Source of the DNA: JBBSTY01 sp038235385
Lineage (GTDB): Bacteria > Actinomycetota > Acidimicrobiia > Acidimicrobiales > Acidimicrobilacustridaceae
Reading direction: 5' to 3'
Assembly: GCA_038235385.1 (NCBI GenBank)
Contig: JBBSTY010000136.1
Location: 1 to 10,901 of the forward strand
Length of the DNA stretch: 10,901 bases
The notes beneath the pieces were generated by a model that worked only from the letters and a program-made list of their open reading frames with translations, had not been told where the DNA came from and did not search any database. Within the stretch, counting starts at the first letter, position 1; every line of letters starts with the position of its first letter. Shown here one piece after another: positions 1 to 6,611 of the stretch. Position numbers and translations under genes: made by a program.

Positions 1-2
1 CC

Positions 3-350
3 GCACGTTCGGCGGACCAGATCGCCAGCTTCTTCGTCACCGTCGACGCTGCCCTGGAGGCGCTGCGGTCCGACATCGACGGCGGTGTCGCCACTCCCGA
101 TCACGCCATCACCCTCTGGCCCGAGCACTTCGATCTCGCCACGACGATCGACGAGGTGAACTTCGGAGGCAGCCCGGGCGACGCCGACCACGAGGCCCCC
201 TACCTCTACGTGGGCCCCTGGTCCCCACCGCCCGTCGACGGCGGGTTCTGGAACGAGTCCTTCGGCGCCAGCCGCGCCGACGGGGCAGCTTCGAGCGTCG
301 CCGAGGCGCTGGCGTTCTTCCGTGAGGGTCGGCGCCGACTGGGCGCCTGA
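3..350 (+). CDS. C-terminal part of a conserved hypothetical protein (5' end outside window)
   Basis: The reading frame is open from the left edge to a TGA at 348-350, giving about 115 C-terminal residues. An internal ATG at 156 is not a likely true start, because the frame and a well-formed protein sequence continue upstream of it. Visible features are a hydrophobic/acidic helix (IASFFVTVDAALEAL), a WPEHFD motif, then an Asn-Phe-Gly-Gly-Ser-Pro-Gly-Asp stretch followed by PYLYVGPW and a C-terminal helix. These aromatic and Gly/Pro blocks look like conserved motifs of an uncharacterised family, and I recall similar proteins in Actinobacteria, but I cannot assign a function. There is no membrane segment in the visible part. 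It ends 42 bases before the helicase start and lies on the same strand. The coding call is fairly sure; the function is unknown. Confidence 0.75.
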   Translation, partial: ARSADQIASFFVTVDAALEALRSDIDGGVATPDHAITLWPEHFDLATTIDEVNFGGSPGDADHEAPYLYVGPWSPPPVDGGFWNESFGASRADGAASSVAEALAFFREGRRRLGA

Positions 351-380
351 GTCGCGTCGCGGCCACCGCCGCTGGTGCGC

Positions 381-392
381 CACGATGGGGGC
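381..392 (+). promoter_or_regulatory. -10-like box set for a leaderless helicase transcript
   Basis: The hexamer CACGAT at 381-386 is followed by GGGGGC and then the ATG at 393. A -10 box ending 6 bases before the ATG would put the transcription start on the A of the start codon, the arrangement of leaderless actinobacterial mRNAs. The same string with one base changed precedes the gene at 3055. No clear -35 box is visible. The G-run is too close to the ATG to be a normal Shine-Dalgarno. Confidence 0.45.
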
Positions 393-2918
393 ATGACCGC
401 GCTCACCGACCTGCTCCCGGCCTCCGGCGACGCGGACGAGATCCTCGATGCCTTCACGACGTGGACCACCTCGGAGGGACTGTCGCTCTACCCCGCACAG
501 GAGGAGGCGATCCTCGAGGCCATGGCGGGCAACAACGTGATCGTGAGCACCCCGACCGGATCGGGCAAGAGCTTGATCGCCCTCGGCGCCCACGTGGCGG
601 CGATGGGCCAGGGTCGACGCAGCTTCTACACCGCTCCGATCAAGGCGCTCGTGTCGGAGAAGTTCTTCTCGCTCTGTCGCACCCTCGGCTCCGAGAACGT
701 CGGCATGATGACCGGCGACGCGGCCGTCAACGCCGGCGCGCCCGTGATCTGCTGCACGGCCGAGATCCTGGCGAACATCGCGCTGCGACACGGCGCCGAC
801 ACCGACGTGAATCAGGTCGTCATGGACGAGTTCCACTTCTACGCCGACCCCGACCGCGGCTGGGCGTGGCAGGTGCCGCTGCTCGAGCTGACGCGCGCCC
901 AGTTCGTCCTGATGTCGGCGACGCTCGGCGACGTCTCGCGCTTCGTCGAGGATCTCGACCGGCGAACGGGCCGAACGACCGCGCACGTCACGTCGACCCT
1001 GCGACCCGTCCCGCTCGACTTCACCTATCGACGGACGCCCATGCACCGCACCATCGATGATCTCCTCGCAACCGGTCAGGCACCCGTCTACGTCGTGCAC
1101 TTCACCCAGGCGTCGGCGGTCGAGCGGGCCCAGTCGCTCACCAGCATCAACATCTGCACCCGGGAGGAGAAGCAGGCGATCGCCGAGGCCATCGGCGAGT
1201 TCCGGTTCGCGCCCGGGTTCGGCAAGGCCCTGTCGAGGTTCGTCCGTCACGGCATCGGCGTGCACCACGCCGGCATGCTCCCCAAGTACCGGCTGCTCGT
1301 GGAGCGGTTGGCCCAGGACGGCCACCTCAAGATCATCTGCGGCACCGACACCCTCGGCGTCGGCATCAACGTGCCCATCCGGACCGTGCTCTTCACCCAA
1401 CTCGCCAAGTACGACGGCACCACGACCCGCCTGCTCGATGCGCGCGAGTTCCATCAGATCGCAGGTCGTGCCGGCCGGGCCGGCTTCGATGCCCAGGGGA
1501 GCGTCGTGGTGCAGGCCCCCGAGCACACGATCGACAACGACGAAGCGGTACGCAAGGCCGGCGACGACCCGAAGAAGAAGCGCAAGATCGTGCGGGCCAA
1601 GCCTCCGCGAGGCTTCGTCGCGTGGTCCGAGGACACCTTCGACCGGATCGTGGCATCGACCCCGAACCCGCTCACCTCGAGCTTCGCCGTGAGCCACTCG
1701 CTCGTGCTGAACGTGCTCGACCGACCGGGAGACGGCTGCGCCGCCCTGCGCCACCTCCTCACGGCGAACGACGATGCCCGTCCGGCGCAGCGCCGTCACA
1801 TCCGCCGGGCCATCGCCATCTACCGATCGCTGTCGTCCACGGGCGTCATCGAACGGCTCGACGAGCCCGACGAGCAGGGTCGGCTCGTGCGCGTCACCGT
1901 CGACCTCCAGGACGACTTCGCGCTCAACCAACCGCTGTCGCCGTTCGTGCTCGAAGCGCTCCCCCACCTCGATGTCGAATCACCCGACTTCGCGCTCGAC
2001 GTGCTGAGCATCGTCGAAGCCACCCTCGACGATCCTCGTCCGGTCCTCGCCGCCCAGCTCGACCGGCTCAAGACCGAGGTGATCAACCGGCTCAAGACCG
2101 AGGGCGTGGAGTACGAGGAGCGCATGGAGATCCTCGAGAAGCTCGAGCATCCCAAGCCCCTCCGCGAGCTGACCTACGACCTGTTCGACCGCTACCGGGT
2201 GCAGCACCCCTGGGTGGGCGATCACAACATCTCACCGAAGTCCGTGGCGCGTGACCTGTCCGAGCAGTCGATGGGTTTCGCCGAGTACGTCGCCCACTAC
2301 AAGCTCACCCGGTCGGAGGGCCTGCTCCTTCGCTACCTGGGCGACGCCTACAAGGGACTCGTGCAGAACGTGCCCGAGCACCTCAAGTCCGATGAGCTGC
2401 TCGATCTCACCGAGTGGCTCGGCGAGCTCGTCCGCCAAGTGGACTCCAGCCTGCTCGACGAGTGGGACCGGCTCAAGCACCCCGACGAGCTCGTCTCGGC
2501 CGGGCTCGTCGACGGCCGGGGCACCCCCCTCCCCGATGCACCCCCGCCGGTGACCGCGAACCGACGGGCCTTCACCGTGATGGTGCGCAACGAGTGCTTC
2601 CGTCGTGTGACCCTCGCGGGCAACCGTCGTTGGAACGAGCTGGGTGCCCTCGACACCGATGCGGGGTGGGACGCCGATCGGTGGCGCGCCGCGTTCGTGC
2701 CGTACCTCGCCGAGCACGATCTCATCGGGATCGGCCCCGATGCCCGCTCGGGTGCCTTCTTCCAGGTCACCGAGGCCGACGGCACCTGGCACGTCCGCCA
2801 GGTCATCGACGATCCGGCCGGTGACCACGAATGGGCGATCCACCTCGACGTCGACCTCGCGGCCTCCGATGATCTCGGCGCGCCCGTCCTCGCCCCCGTC
2901 GGTGTGGTGCGGCTCTGA
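393..2918 (+). CDS. Ski2-like DEAD/DEAH-box helicase with DUF3516-type C-terminal region
   Basis: This is an 841-residue superfamily 2 helicase, probably an ATP-dependent RNA (or DNA) remodelling enzyme in the cytoplasm. Motifs appear in order: a Q-like segment LYPAQEEA (about 33), Walker A TPTGSGKS (53-60), Ia TAPIKALV (about 80), Walker B/motif II DEFH (145-148), motif III SAT (175-177), HHAGMLPKYR (about 291-300), motif V TDTLGVGINVP (about 318), and motif VI QIAGRAGRAG (355-364). DEFH and the HHAGM block place it in the Ski2-like group. The remaining 470 or so residues, beginning with a basic linker and KPPRGFVAW, match my memory of the actinobacterial DUF3516 helicases, which are close to this length. 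ATG at 393 is preferred over GTG at 375 because of the upstream -10-like box. All catalytic motifs are intact. Helicase identity is sure; the cellular substrate is not known from sequence. Confidence 0.93.
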   Translation: MTALTDLLPASGDADEILDAFTTWTTSEGLSLYPAQEEAILEAMAGNNVIVSTPTGSGKSLIALGAHVAAMGQGRRSFYTAPIKALVSEKFFSLCRTLGSENVGMMTGDAAVNAGAPVICCTAEILANIALRHGADTDVNQVVMDEFHFYADPDRGWAWQVPLLELTRAQFVLMSATLGDVSRFVEDLDRRTGRTTAHVTSTLRPVPLDFTYRRTPMHRTIDDLLATGQAPVYVVHFTQASAVERAQSLTSINICTREEKQAIAEAIGEFRFAPGFGKALSRFVRHGIGVHHAGMLPKYRLLVERLAQDGHLKIICGTDTLGVGINVPIRTVLFTQLAKYDGTTTRLLDAREFHQIAGRAGRAGFDAQGSVVVQAPEHTIDNDEAVRKAGDDPKKKRKIVRAKPPRGFVAWSEDTFDRIVASTPNPLTSSFAVSHSLVLNVLDRPGDGCAALRHLLTANDDARPAQRRHIRRAIAIYRSLSSTGVIERLDEPDEQGRLVRVTVDLQDDFALNQPLSPFVLEALPHLDVESPDFALDVLSIVEATLDDPRPVLAAQLDRLKTEVINRLKTEGVEYEERMEILEKLEHPKPLRELTYDLFDRYRVQHPWVGDHNISPKSVARDLSEQSMGFAEYVAHYKLTRSEGLLLRYLGDAYKGLVQNVPEHLKSDELLDLTEWLGELVRQVDSSLLDEWDRLKHPDELVSAGLVDGRGTPLPDAPPPVTANRRAFTVMVRNECFRRVTLAGNRRWNELGALDTDAGWDADRWRAAFVPYLAEHDLIGIGPDARSGAFFQVTEADGTWHVRQVIDDPAGDHEWAIHLDVDLAASDDLGAPVLAPVGVVRL

Positions 2919-2976
2919 ACGCACCCGCCAGCCGGCAGTCCGGTCGTCGCGCCGACCCCTGTGGTCACACGATGTC

Positions 2977-3003
2977 CGGTCCGCCCGGACCGCGCGAACG
3001 CGG
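2977..3003. terminator. Two adjoining small hairpins after the helicase gene
   Basis: CGGTCC/GGACCG (2977-2982 with 2987-2992, four-base loop) is followed directly by CCGCG-CGAA-CGCGG (2990-3003). They share bases, so only one could form fully at a time. They lie 58 bases after the helicase stop and 50 bases before the next start. There is no T-run, so termination is only a possibility; such GC-rich hairpins also arise by chance here. Nothing else is visible in the 136-base gap apart from the promoter at its end. Confidence 0.28.
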
Positions 3004-3042
3004 CGGCCGGTGGCGGACGAAACGACGTCGCCCGTGGTCGGT

Positions 3043-3054
3043 CACAATGGGGGC
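3043..3054 (+). promoter_or_regulatory. -10-like box set for a leaderless TrkA-C gene transcript
   Basis: CACAAT at 3043-3048, then GGGGGC, then ATG at 3055. Apart from one base, the block is identical to that in front of the helicase, with the same six-base gap to the start codon. The predicted transcription start is the A of the ATG. No convincing -35 hexamer is seen 16-18 bases upstream. Confidence 0.48.
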
Positions 3055-3531
3055 ATGCCCGACATCCGTGAGACGAAGCTGCCCGGCGTGGGCATCGAGT
3101 ACGACTTCACCACCCGGTGCGGTGACCACATCGGGGTGATCGCCCGTCACTCGGGTCGGCGCGAGGTGGTGGTGTACGACCCTCAGGACCCGGATTCGGT
3201 CAAGACGCAGCTCGAGCTCACGGAGAACGAGAGCGCCGCGCTGGCCGAGCTCATGGGCGGCACCCGCATCACGGCCGAGCTCGCCGCGCTCACCGTCGAC
3301 ATCGAGGGGTTGGTGATCGATTGGATCCCGCTGCCGCCGTCGTTCACCACCATCACCATCGCCGACACCGAGATGCGCACCCGCACCGGTTGCTCGGTGA
3401 TCGCCATCACGCGCGAGGGCGATGCGGTCCCGGCGCCGGGACCGGACGACGAGCTCATGGCCGGGGACACCGCGGTCCTGGTCGGCACCAAGGACGGCAT
3501 CGCCGCAGCCACCGAACTGCTCGGCGGCTGA
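3055..3531 (+). CDS. TrkA-C domain regulatory subunit of a cation/proton antiporter (KhtT-like)
   Basis: A 158-residue soluble protein without signal peptide or membrane segment. The N-terminal half (about 1-80) is a beta-rich region with a DPQDPDS loop and a helix ELTENESAALAELMGGT. The C-terminal half (about 85-158) has the look of an RCK_C/TrkA-C domain: IDWIPLPPSFTTITIADTEMR, then RTGCSVIAITREGD, a Pro-rich turn and MAGDTAVLVGTKDGI. TrkA-C domains bind small ligands (cyclic di-AMP in several Gram-positive homologues) and gate associated transporters. The next gene, 7 bases downstream, encodes an antiporter lacking its own RCK domain, so this is most simply its gating subunit, as KhtT is to KhtU in Bacillus subtilis. 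The start was chosen at the ATG after CACAAT-GGGGGC. The family call is firm; the ligand is inferred and untested. Confidence 0.88.
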   Translation: MPDIRETKLPGVGIEYDFTTRCGDHIGVIARHSGRREVVVYDPQDPDSVKTQLELTENESAALAELMGGTRITAELAALTVDIEGLVIDWIPLPPSFTTITIADTEMRTRTGCSVIAITREGDAVPAPGPDDELMAGDTAVLVGTKDGIAAATELLGG

Positions 3532-3537
3532 GCCGCC
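3523..3537 (+). promoter_or_regulatory. Hairpin with the upstream stop codon as its loop, at the TrkA-C/antiporter junction
   Basis: GGCGGC (3523-3528) and GCCGCC (3532-3537) are perfect complements, and the three-base loop is the TGA stop of the TrkA-C gene. The GTG start of the antiporter follows one base later, at 3539. No Shine-Dalgarno is present in the 7-base gap, so antiporter translation probably depends on ribosomes finishing the upstream gene and melting this stem. Confidence 0.45.
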
Positions 3538-3538
3538 C

Positions 3539-4771
3539 GTGATCGACGCACTGATCGGGTCGGTGGCGGGCCACCCGACCGCGTTGTTCGCCAACGAGGC
3601 GACGGCCGACATCTCGATCATCCTCGTCGAGCTGGGAACGATCTTCGTCGGCCTGGCCGTCCTCGGTCGTGTGGCCCACCGGGTCGGCCTCTCGCCGATC
3701 CCGCTCTACCTGCTCACCGGCCTGTTGCTGCACGACGGTGGCCTCCTCGACCTCCAGGCCACCGACGCCTTCGTGGCGATCGGGGCCCAGGTGGGCGTCG
3801 TCCTGCTCCTGTTGCTGCTCGGTCTCGAGTACGGCCCCGAGGAGCTCGTGGGCACGCTCAAGGCGTCGGCACCGGCGGGCGCGGTGGATCTGGTCTGCAA
3901 CTTCACCCCGGGGGTGGCCGTGGGGCTCCTCCTGGGCTGGTCGCCGCTGGCCGCCGTGTTCCTCGGTGGTATCACCTACGTCTCGTCGTCCGGCGTCATC
4001 GCCAAGGTGCTCGGCGACCTGCGCCGCCTGGGCAACCGCGAGACCCCGACCATCCTGGCCGTCCTGGTGATGGAGGACCTCGCCATGGCCGTCTACCTCC
4101 CGGTCGTCGCGGGGCTCGCCGTCGGTGGCGCGATCGCCGGCACCGCGCTCTCGGTCATCGCCGCCATGGTGATCGTGGGCCTGGCGATCTGGGGTGCCGT
4201 GCGCTACAGCACGCTGCTCGATCGGGTCCTGTTCAACCGCTCCGACGAGGTGCTGCTCTTCAGCCTGCTCGGGCTCACCCTGCTGATCGCCGGAGGGGCG
4301 GAGAAGATCCACATCTCCGCCGCCGTCGGCGCCTTCCTCGTCGGCATCGCCATCGGCGGTCCCTCCGCCCACAGGGGCGCGACCCTGCTGGCGCCGCTCC
4401 GCGACCTCTTCGCCGGCCTGTTCTTCGTCTACTTCACCTTCCAGATCGAGCCGTCCGAGATCGTCGACGCGTTGCCCGTCGCCTTCGCCCTCGCCGTCGT
4501 CACGGGTGCCACGAAGATGTTCACCGGTTGGTGGGCGGCCGGCCGCTCGGGCATCGCCACCCGAGGTCGCATCCGTGCCGGCACGATGCTCATGGCCCGC
4601 GGCGAGTTCTCGATCGTCATCGCCGGCCTGGCGACGCTCAGCGGCGTGGAGGCCGGGCTCGGCGCCCTGGCGACCAGCTACGTCCTCATCCTGGCCATCG
4701 TCGGACCGGTGGTCACCCGCTACTCGGACGTCATCACCGCACGCTTCGAGCGAAAGCCGGCGGCGACCTGA
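3539..4771 (+). CDS. CPA2-family cation/proton antiporter membrane subunit (KhtU/KefB-like)
   Basis: A 410-residue integral membrane protein with about a dozen hydrophobic segments, the size of a bare Na+/H+-exchanger domain without a C-terminal RCK region. CPA2 hallmarks visible: YLLTGLLL (57-64), LLLLLLGLEYGPEEL (89-103), TYVSSSGVIAKVLGDL (146-161), an acidic pair VMEDLAMAVYLP (E179-D180) where KefB/KefC have Gln-Asp, VGAFLVGIAIGG (263-274), a membrane Lys in TGATKMFTG (K326), and ARGEFSIVIAGLA (353-365). It should exchange K+ (or Na+) for protons across the cytoplasmic membrane. The partner is the TrkA-C protein just upstream. I chose GTG at 3539 because the frame upstream of it (from 3422) is a shadow of the TrkA-C gene and encodes no membrane-like sequence. 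Which cation it carries cannot be read from sequence; K+ is inferred from the gene pair. Confidence 0.9.
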   Translation: MIDALIGSVAGHPTALFANEATADISIILVELGTIFVGLAVLGRVAHRVGLSPIPLYLLTGLLLHDGGLLDLQATDAFVAIGAQVGVVLLLLLLGLEYGPEELVGTLKASAPAGAVDLVCNFTPGVAVGLLLGWSPLAAVFLGGITYVSSSGVIAKVLGDLRRLGNRETPTILAVLVMEDLAMAVYLPVVAGLAVGGAIAGTALSVIAAMVIVGLAIWGAVRYSTLLDRVLFNRSDEVLLFSLLGLTLLIAGGAEKIHISAAVGAFLVGIAIGGPSAHRGATLLAPLRDLFAGLFFVYFTFQIEPSEIVDALPVAFALAVVTGATKMFTGWWAAGRSGIATRGRIRAGTMLMARGEFSIVIAGLATLSGVEAGLGALATSYVLILAIVGPVVTRYSDVITARFERKPAAT

Positions 4772-4821
4772 TCGAACCGGCCGGAACGGGGGGTGCCACG
4801 CCTGCCGCGATCACCGCTGGT

Positions 4822-5307
4822 TCAGCGCAGGATCTCGACCAGGAGCACCCAGGCGTTGAGGATCGCCACCACGAAGGTCATGAGGATGCCGACGGCGAGC
4901 GCGGCGAAGCCCGCCGGCGATCCGACGATGAGCAGCAGCGCGGCGATCACGGCCGGCAGCGTCGCCAGTTGCGCGAACGCCACCCGTGTCGGGAAGGTCC
5001 GCCTGGCCTCAGGGCTCTGGGCGCGGCGGGCCAGGATCTGGGCCCGCACCGGAGCCGCCCCGGTGATGACCGCCACCACGGCGAGCTCGACGCCGAGCCA
5101 CGGTTCGGTTTGCACCGGGATGAGCATCATGCTGGCGGCGACGAGCGAGCCGGTCAGCATCGCCATGGTCTCGCCTGCTCGACCCGGGAGCGCCGGATCG
5201 GCGACGATCTCGCGCAGGTTGATGGACACGGCGACGAAGAGCAAACCCGTCAGCGCGGCCGCGGCGCCCGCCTCGGCGAGGAAGAAGCTCCCCCATTGCT
5301 CATGCAT
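4822..5307 (-). CDS. Uncharacterised small integral membrane protein
   Basis: This 161-residue protein is almost entirely membrane-embedded, with hydrophobic segments at about 8-30, 47-64, 70-88, 107-129 and 132-158, so four or five spans. The first span carries the string AEAGAAAALTGLLFVAVSINL, which resembles a widespread bacterial family of unknown role that I recall only by its N-terminal motif. A basic loop (RAQILARRAQSPEARR, about 88-103) probably faces the cytoplasm by the positive-inside rule. No catalytic or binding motif is visible. It is convergent with the antiporter (50 bases between stops), so it is not in that operon. The start at ATG 5307 is supported by a TAGGCT -10-like box 8 bases upstream; a nearby ATG in another frame does not give this membrane protein. 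The coding call is strong; the function is unknown. Confidence 0.82.
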   Translation of the reverse strand: MHEQWGSFFLAEAGAAAALTGLLFVAVSINLREIVADPALPGRAGETMAMLTGSLVAASMMLIPVQTEPWLGVELAVVAVITGAAPVRAQILARRAQSPEARRTFPTRVAFAQLATLPAVIAALLLIVGSPAGFAALAVGILMTFVVAILNAWVLLVEILR

Positions 5308-5321
5308 CGCCGTCCAGCCTA
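5308..5321 (-). promoter_or_regulatory. -10 box (TAGGCT) for the small membrane protein, leaderless spacing
   Basis: On the minus strand TAGGCT (5321-5316) fits the TANNNT pattern and ends 8 bases before the ATG at 5307. A start at or within two bases of the ATG would make the mRNA leaderless. No Shine-Dalgarno is present, which agrees. Confidence 0.5.
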
Positions 5322-5417
5322 CGGGAGACCGGCGCGCTCCCCCGACATGGCCGGCGCGCCCGACCGTTCCGGTGACGTGGCCCCTCCGCCGCGCCCGCAG
5401 CCCGACGCAACGGCAAC

Positions 5418-5460
5418 GGTGCCTCCCGAGGGGCCCCTACCGGACCCTTCGGGAGACACC
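5418..5460 (-). terminator. Hairpin terminator candidate of tRNA-Cys
   Basis: Arms 5418-5429 (GGTGCCTCCCGA) and 5449-5460 (TCGGGAGACACC) match at 11 of 12 positions on the plus strand. The one mismatch (C5422/A5456) becomes a G-U pair in minus-strand RNA, so the stem is a continuous 12 bp only when read on the tRNA strand. It starts four bases after the encoded CCA. There is no U-tract, as is common for actinobacterial hairpin terminators. It could also help 3' end processing. Confidence 0.55.
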
Positions 5461-5463
5461 GCC

Positions 5464-5538
5464 TGGAGGCGGCGGGCGGAATCGAACCGCCGTACGGGGC
5501 TTTGCAGGCCCCTGCCTAAGCCACTCGGCCACGCCGCC
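5464..5538 (-). tRNA. tRNA-Cys (anticodon GCA), CCA encoded
   Basis: Read on the minus strand, this folds into a full cloverleaf of 75 bases. The acceptor stem GGCGGCG pairs with CGCCGCC. The D region contains GCCGAGTGGCTTAGGC. The anticodon stem GGGGC/GCCCC closes the loop CTGCAAA, giving anticodon GCA. The T stem GGCGG/CCGCC closes TTCGATT. The unpaired base after the acceptor stem is T (U73), the identity base expected for cysteine tRNAs, followed by an encoded CCA at 5466-5464. It reads the Cys codons UGC and UGU. It stands alone between two protein genes and has its own -10 box and hairpin. Confidence 0.97.
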
Positions 5539-5550
5539 AGGTGCCCGAAC

Positions 5551-5556
5551 AACGTA
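5551..5556 (-). promoter_or_regulatory. -10 box (TACGTT) of tRNA-Cys
   Basis: TACGTT on the minus strand ends 12 bases before the first base of the tRNA, so a start about 7 bases downstream would leave a 5' leader of roughly five bases for RNase P to remove. The -35 region is not clear. Confidence 0.4.
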
Positions 5557-5648
5557 GCGCCCACACACCGGTGCTCCGAACGCGATCGCCGGCGGGGCGG
5601 CTCCGACTCGAATGCCGCCATCGGTGCGGGACCGTCCGACCCGACGCC

Positions 5649-5654
5649 TACCCT
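5649..5654 (+). promoter_or_regulatory. Possible -10 box (TACCCT) upstream of the alpha/beta hydrolase
   Basis: TACCCT fits TANNNT and would give a leader of about 50 bases before the GTG at 5711. No -35 match was found. The rest of the 172 bases between the tRNA and the hydrolase shows no gene or other clear element. Confidence 0.25.
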
Positions 5655-5710
5655 GACGATCGGGGCTCGAAGACCGTGCGGCTCGCACGTCGGCCCGAGA
5701 CGGGACCGGG

Positions 5711-6508
5711 GTGCGCGAGGTGACCGAGGACAACCACCCCAGCGATCCGAGCGATCCGAGCGATCCGAGCGATCCGAGCGATCCGAGCGATCCCAGCGAT
5801 CCCAGCGATGCGAGCGATCGGGAGCCGACCTCGGGATCGCCCCTCCAGGCGCTCGGGGTCATCGCCGCGCAGGAGGTCACCGTCCTGCCCGGTCTCGAGC
5901 ACCTCGAGCTGTTCACCATGCAGGGGCTGCTCACGCTGCTCTGGCACGGCGACCAGGCCGCCGAGCGGGTGGTGCTCGCCTGCGGTGGGGCCATGGGTGG
6001 GCTGCTCGGTCCCGCCGAGGGCCTCTACCACGACCTCGGCGTCGCGCTCGCCGACCAGGGGATCGGATTCGTCCGGGTGGGGTGGCGCACCCCGAACGAC
6101 CTCGAGCGGTGCACGCTCGACCTCGCCGCCGCCGCCGACCTGTCGTCGCGGCGGGGCGGGCGGTCGTTCGTCACCGTGGGCCACTCCTTCGGCGGGGCGG
6201 TCGCCGTGCGCTGCGGGCTCATGCTCGATCGGCACTGCGCCGGCATCGTCACCCTCGCCACGCAATCGGCCGGGTGCGAGATGGCCGACGCGCTCGCACC
6301 CGAGGTCGGCCTGCTGCTGTTCCACGGCGACGACGACGAGATCCTGCCACCGATGGCGAGTGAGATGGTCCAGATGATCGCCGGGCACGGCGACCTGGTC
6401 CGGCTACCGGGCGCCGGTCACCTGCTGCGCGAGGCCGGGCCCGAGCTCCGTGAGCGGCTGACCAGTTGGATCCCGGAGCAGTTCGCCCGACACGCCGACC
6501 GGAGCTGA
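5711..6508 (+). CDS. Alpha/beta hydrolase with an N-terminal (Ser-Asp-Pro)n repeat
   Basis: A 265-residue cytoplasmic alpha/beta-hydrolase of the small, dienelactone-hydrolase/serine-esterase-like kind. The nucleophile elbow GHSFGG is at 157-162 (Ser159). A likely acid lies in LLLFHGDDDEILPP (Asp207-Asp209) and the catalytic His in LPGAGHLL (His237). The oxyanion region is probably ACGGAMGGLLG (90-100). Residues 11-36 are a repeated Ser-Asp-Pro stretch, presumably disordered and acidic; the folded domain begins near residue 45. The substrate cannot be inferred. Start choice is between GTG 5711 and GTG 5720, both before the repeats. The next plausible start is ATG at residue 70, inside the fold, so the repeats are very probably translated. 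There is no good Shine-Dalgarno. It is convergent with galE and shows no operon partner. Confidence 0.85.
   Translation: MREVTEDNHPSDPSDPSDPSDPSDPSDPSDPSDASDREPTSGSPLQALGVIAAQEVTVLPGLEHLELFTMQGLLTLLWHGDQAAERVVLACGGAMGGLLGPAEGLYHDLGVALADQGIGFVRVGWRTPNDLERCTLDLAAAADLSSRRGGRSFVTVGHSFGGAVAVRCGLMLDRHCAGIVTLATQSAGCEMADALAPEVGLLLFHGDDDEILPPMASEMVQMIAGHGDLVRLPGAGHLLREAGPELRERLTSWIPEQFARHADRS
5741..5821 (+). repeat. Tandem 9-bp repeat, nine units, coding for Ser-Asp-Pro
   Basis: The unit AGCGATCCG occurs five times perfectly (5741-5785), then twice as AGCGATCCC, once as AGCGATGCG and once as AGCGATCGG, with no gap. Each unit keeps the reading frame. Degeneration runs only towards the 3' end, a pattern expected when the array grows by slippage at one side. 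Copy number is therefore likely to vary between strains without breaking the frame. Confidence 0.97.
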
Positions 6509-6580
6509 GCCGGAGCCGGTCTGCACCACCTCGCGTGCGCCGCCCGTCGGCATCGAACGCACCGGGGGCAGCGGGGGGAT

Positions 6581-6600
6581 CGCGGCGCCATGGCATCGCG
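6581..6600. terminator. Imperfect palindrome between converging hydrolase and galE genes
   Basis: CGCG (6581-6584) and CGCG (6597-6600) flank GCCATGGC (6587-6594), making a symmetric element 11 bases from the galE stop. A bidirectional terminator is plausible by position, but there is no T-run on either strand and the stem is interrupted. The remainder of the 103-base gap shows only G-rich sequence. Confidence 0.22.
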
Positions 6601-6611
6601 GTTCGGCAAGG

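Noticed and set aside
1587..1610. Basic stretch PKKKRKIV in the helicase, resembling the SV40 nuclear localisation signal.
   Set aside because: The host is bacterial. As I recall, a basic linker at this place after motif VI is normal in DUF3516 helicases, so it is more likely a nucleic-acid contact.
3455..4372. 305-residue minus-strand frame opposite the antiporter.
   Set aside because: Acidic/Gln/His-rich shadow of hydrophobic codons; no motif or start signal.
5464..5538. The tRNA-Cys gene as an integration site with a nearby mobile island.
   Set aside because: No integrase, no duplicated tRNA 3' end that I could find in the window, and flanking genes look ordinary for the genome.
5741..5821. 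The 9-bp repeat as a CRISPR array, iteron origin or operator cluster.
   Set aside because: Units are contiguous without spacers, keep the reading frame and lie inside a coding sequence with no later plausible start; no replication or Cas gene is near.
4528..6363. 611-residue plus-strand frame spanning the antiporter end, membrane protein, tRNA and hydrolase.
   Set aside because: It crosses a tRNA and several real genes in wrong frames; the translation is low-complexity Arg/Gly/His-rich.
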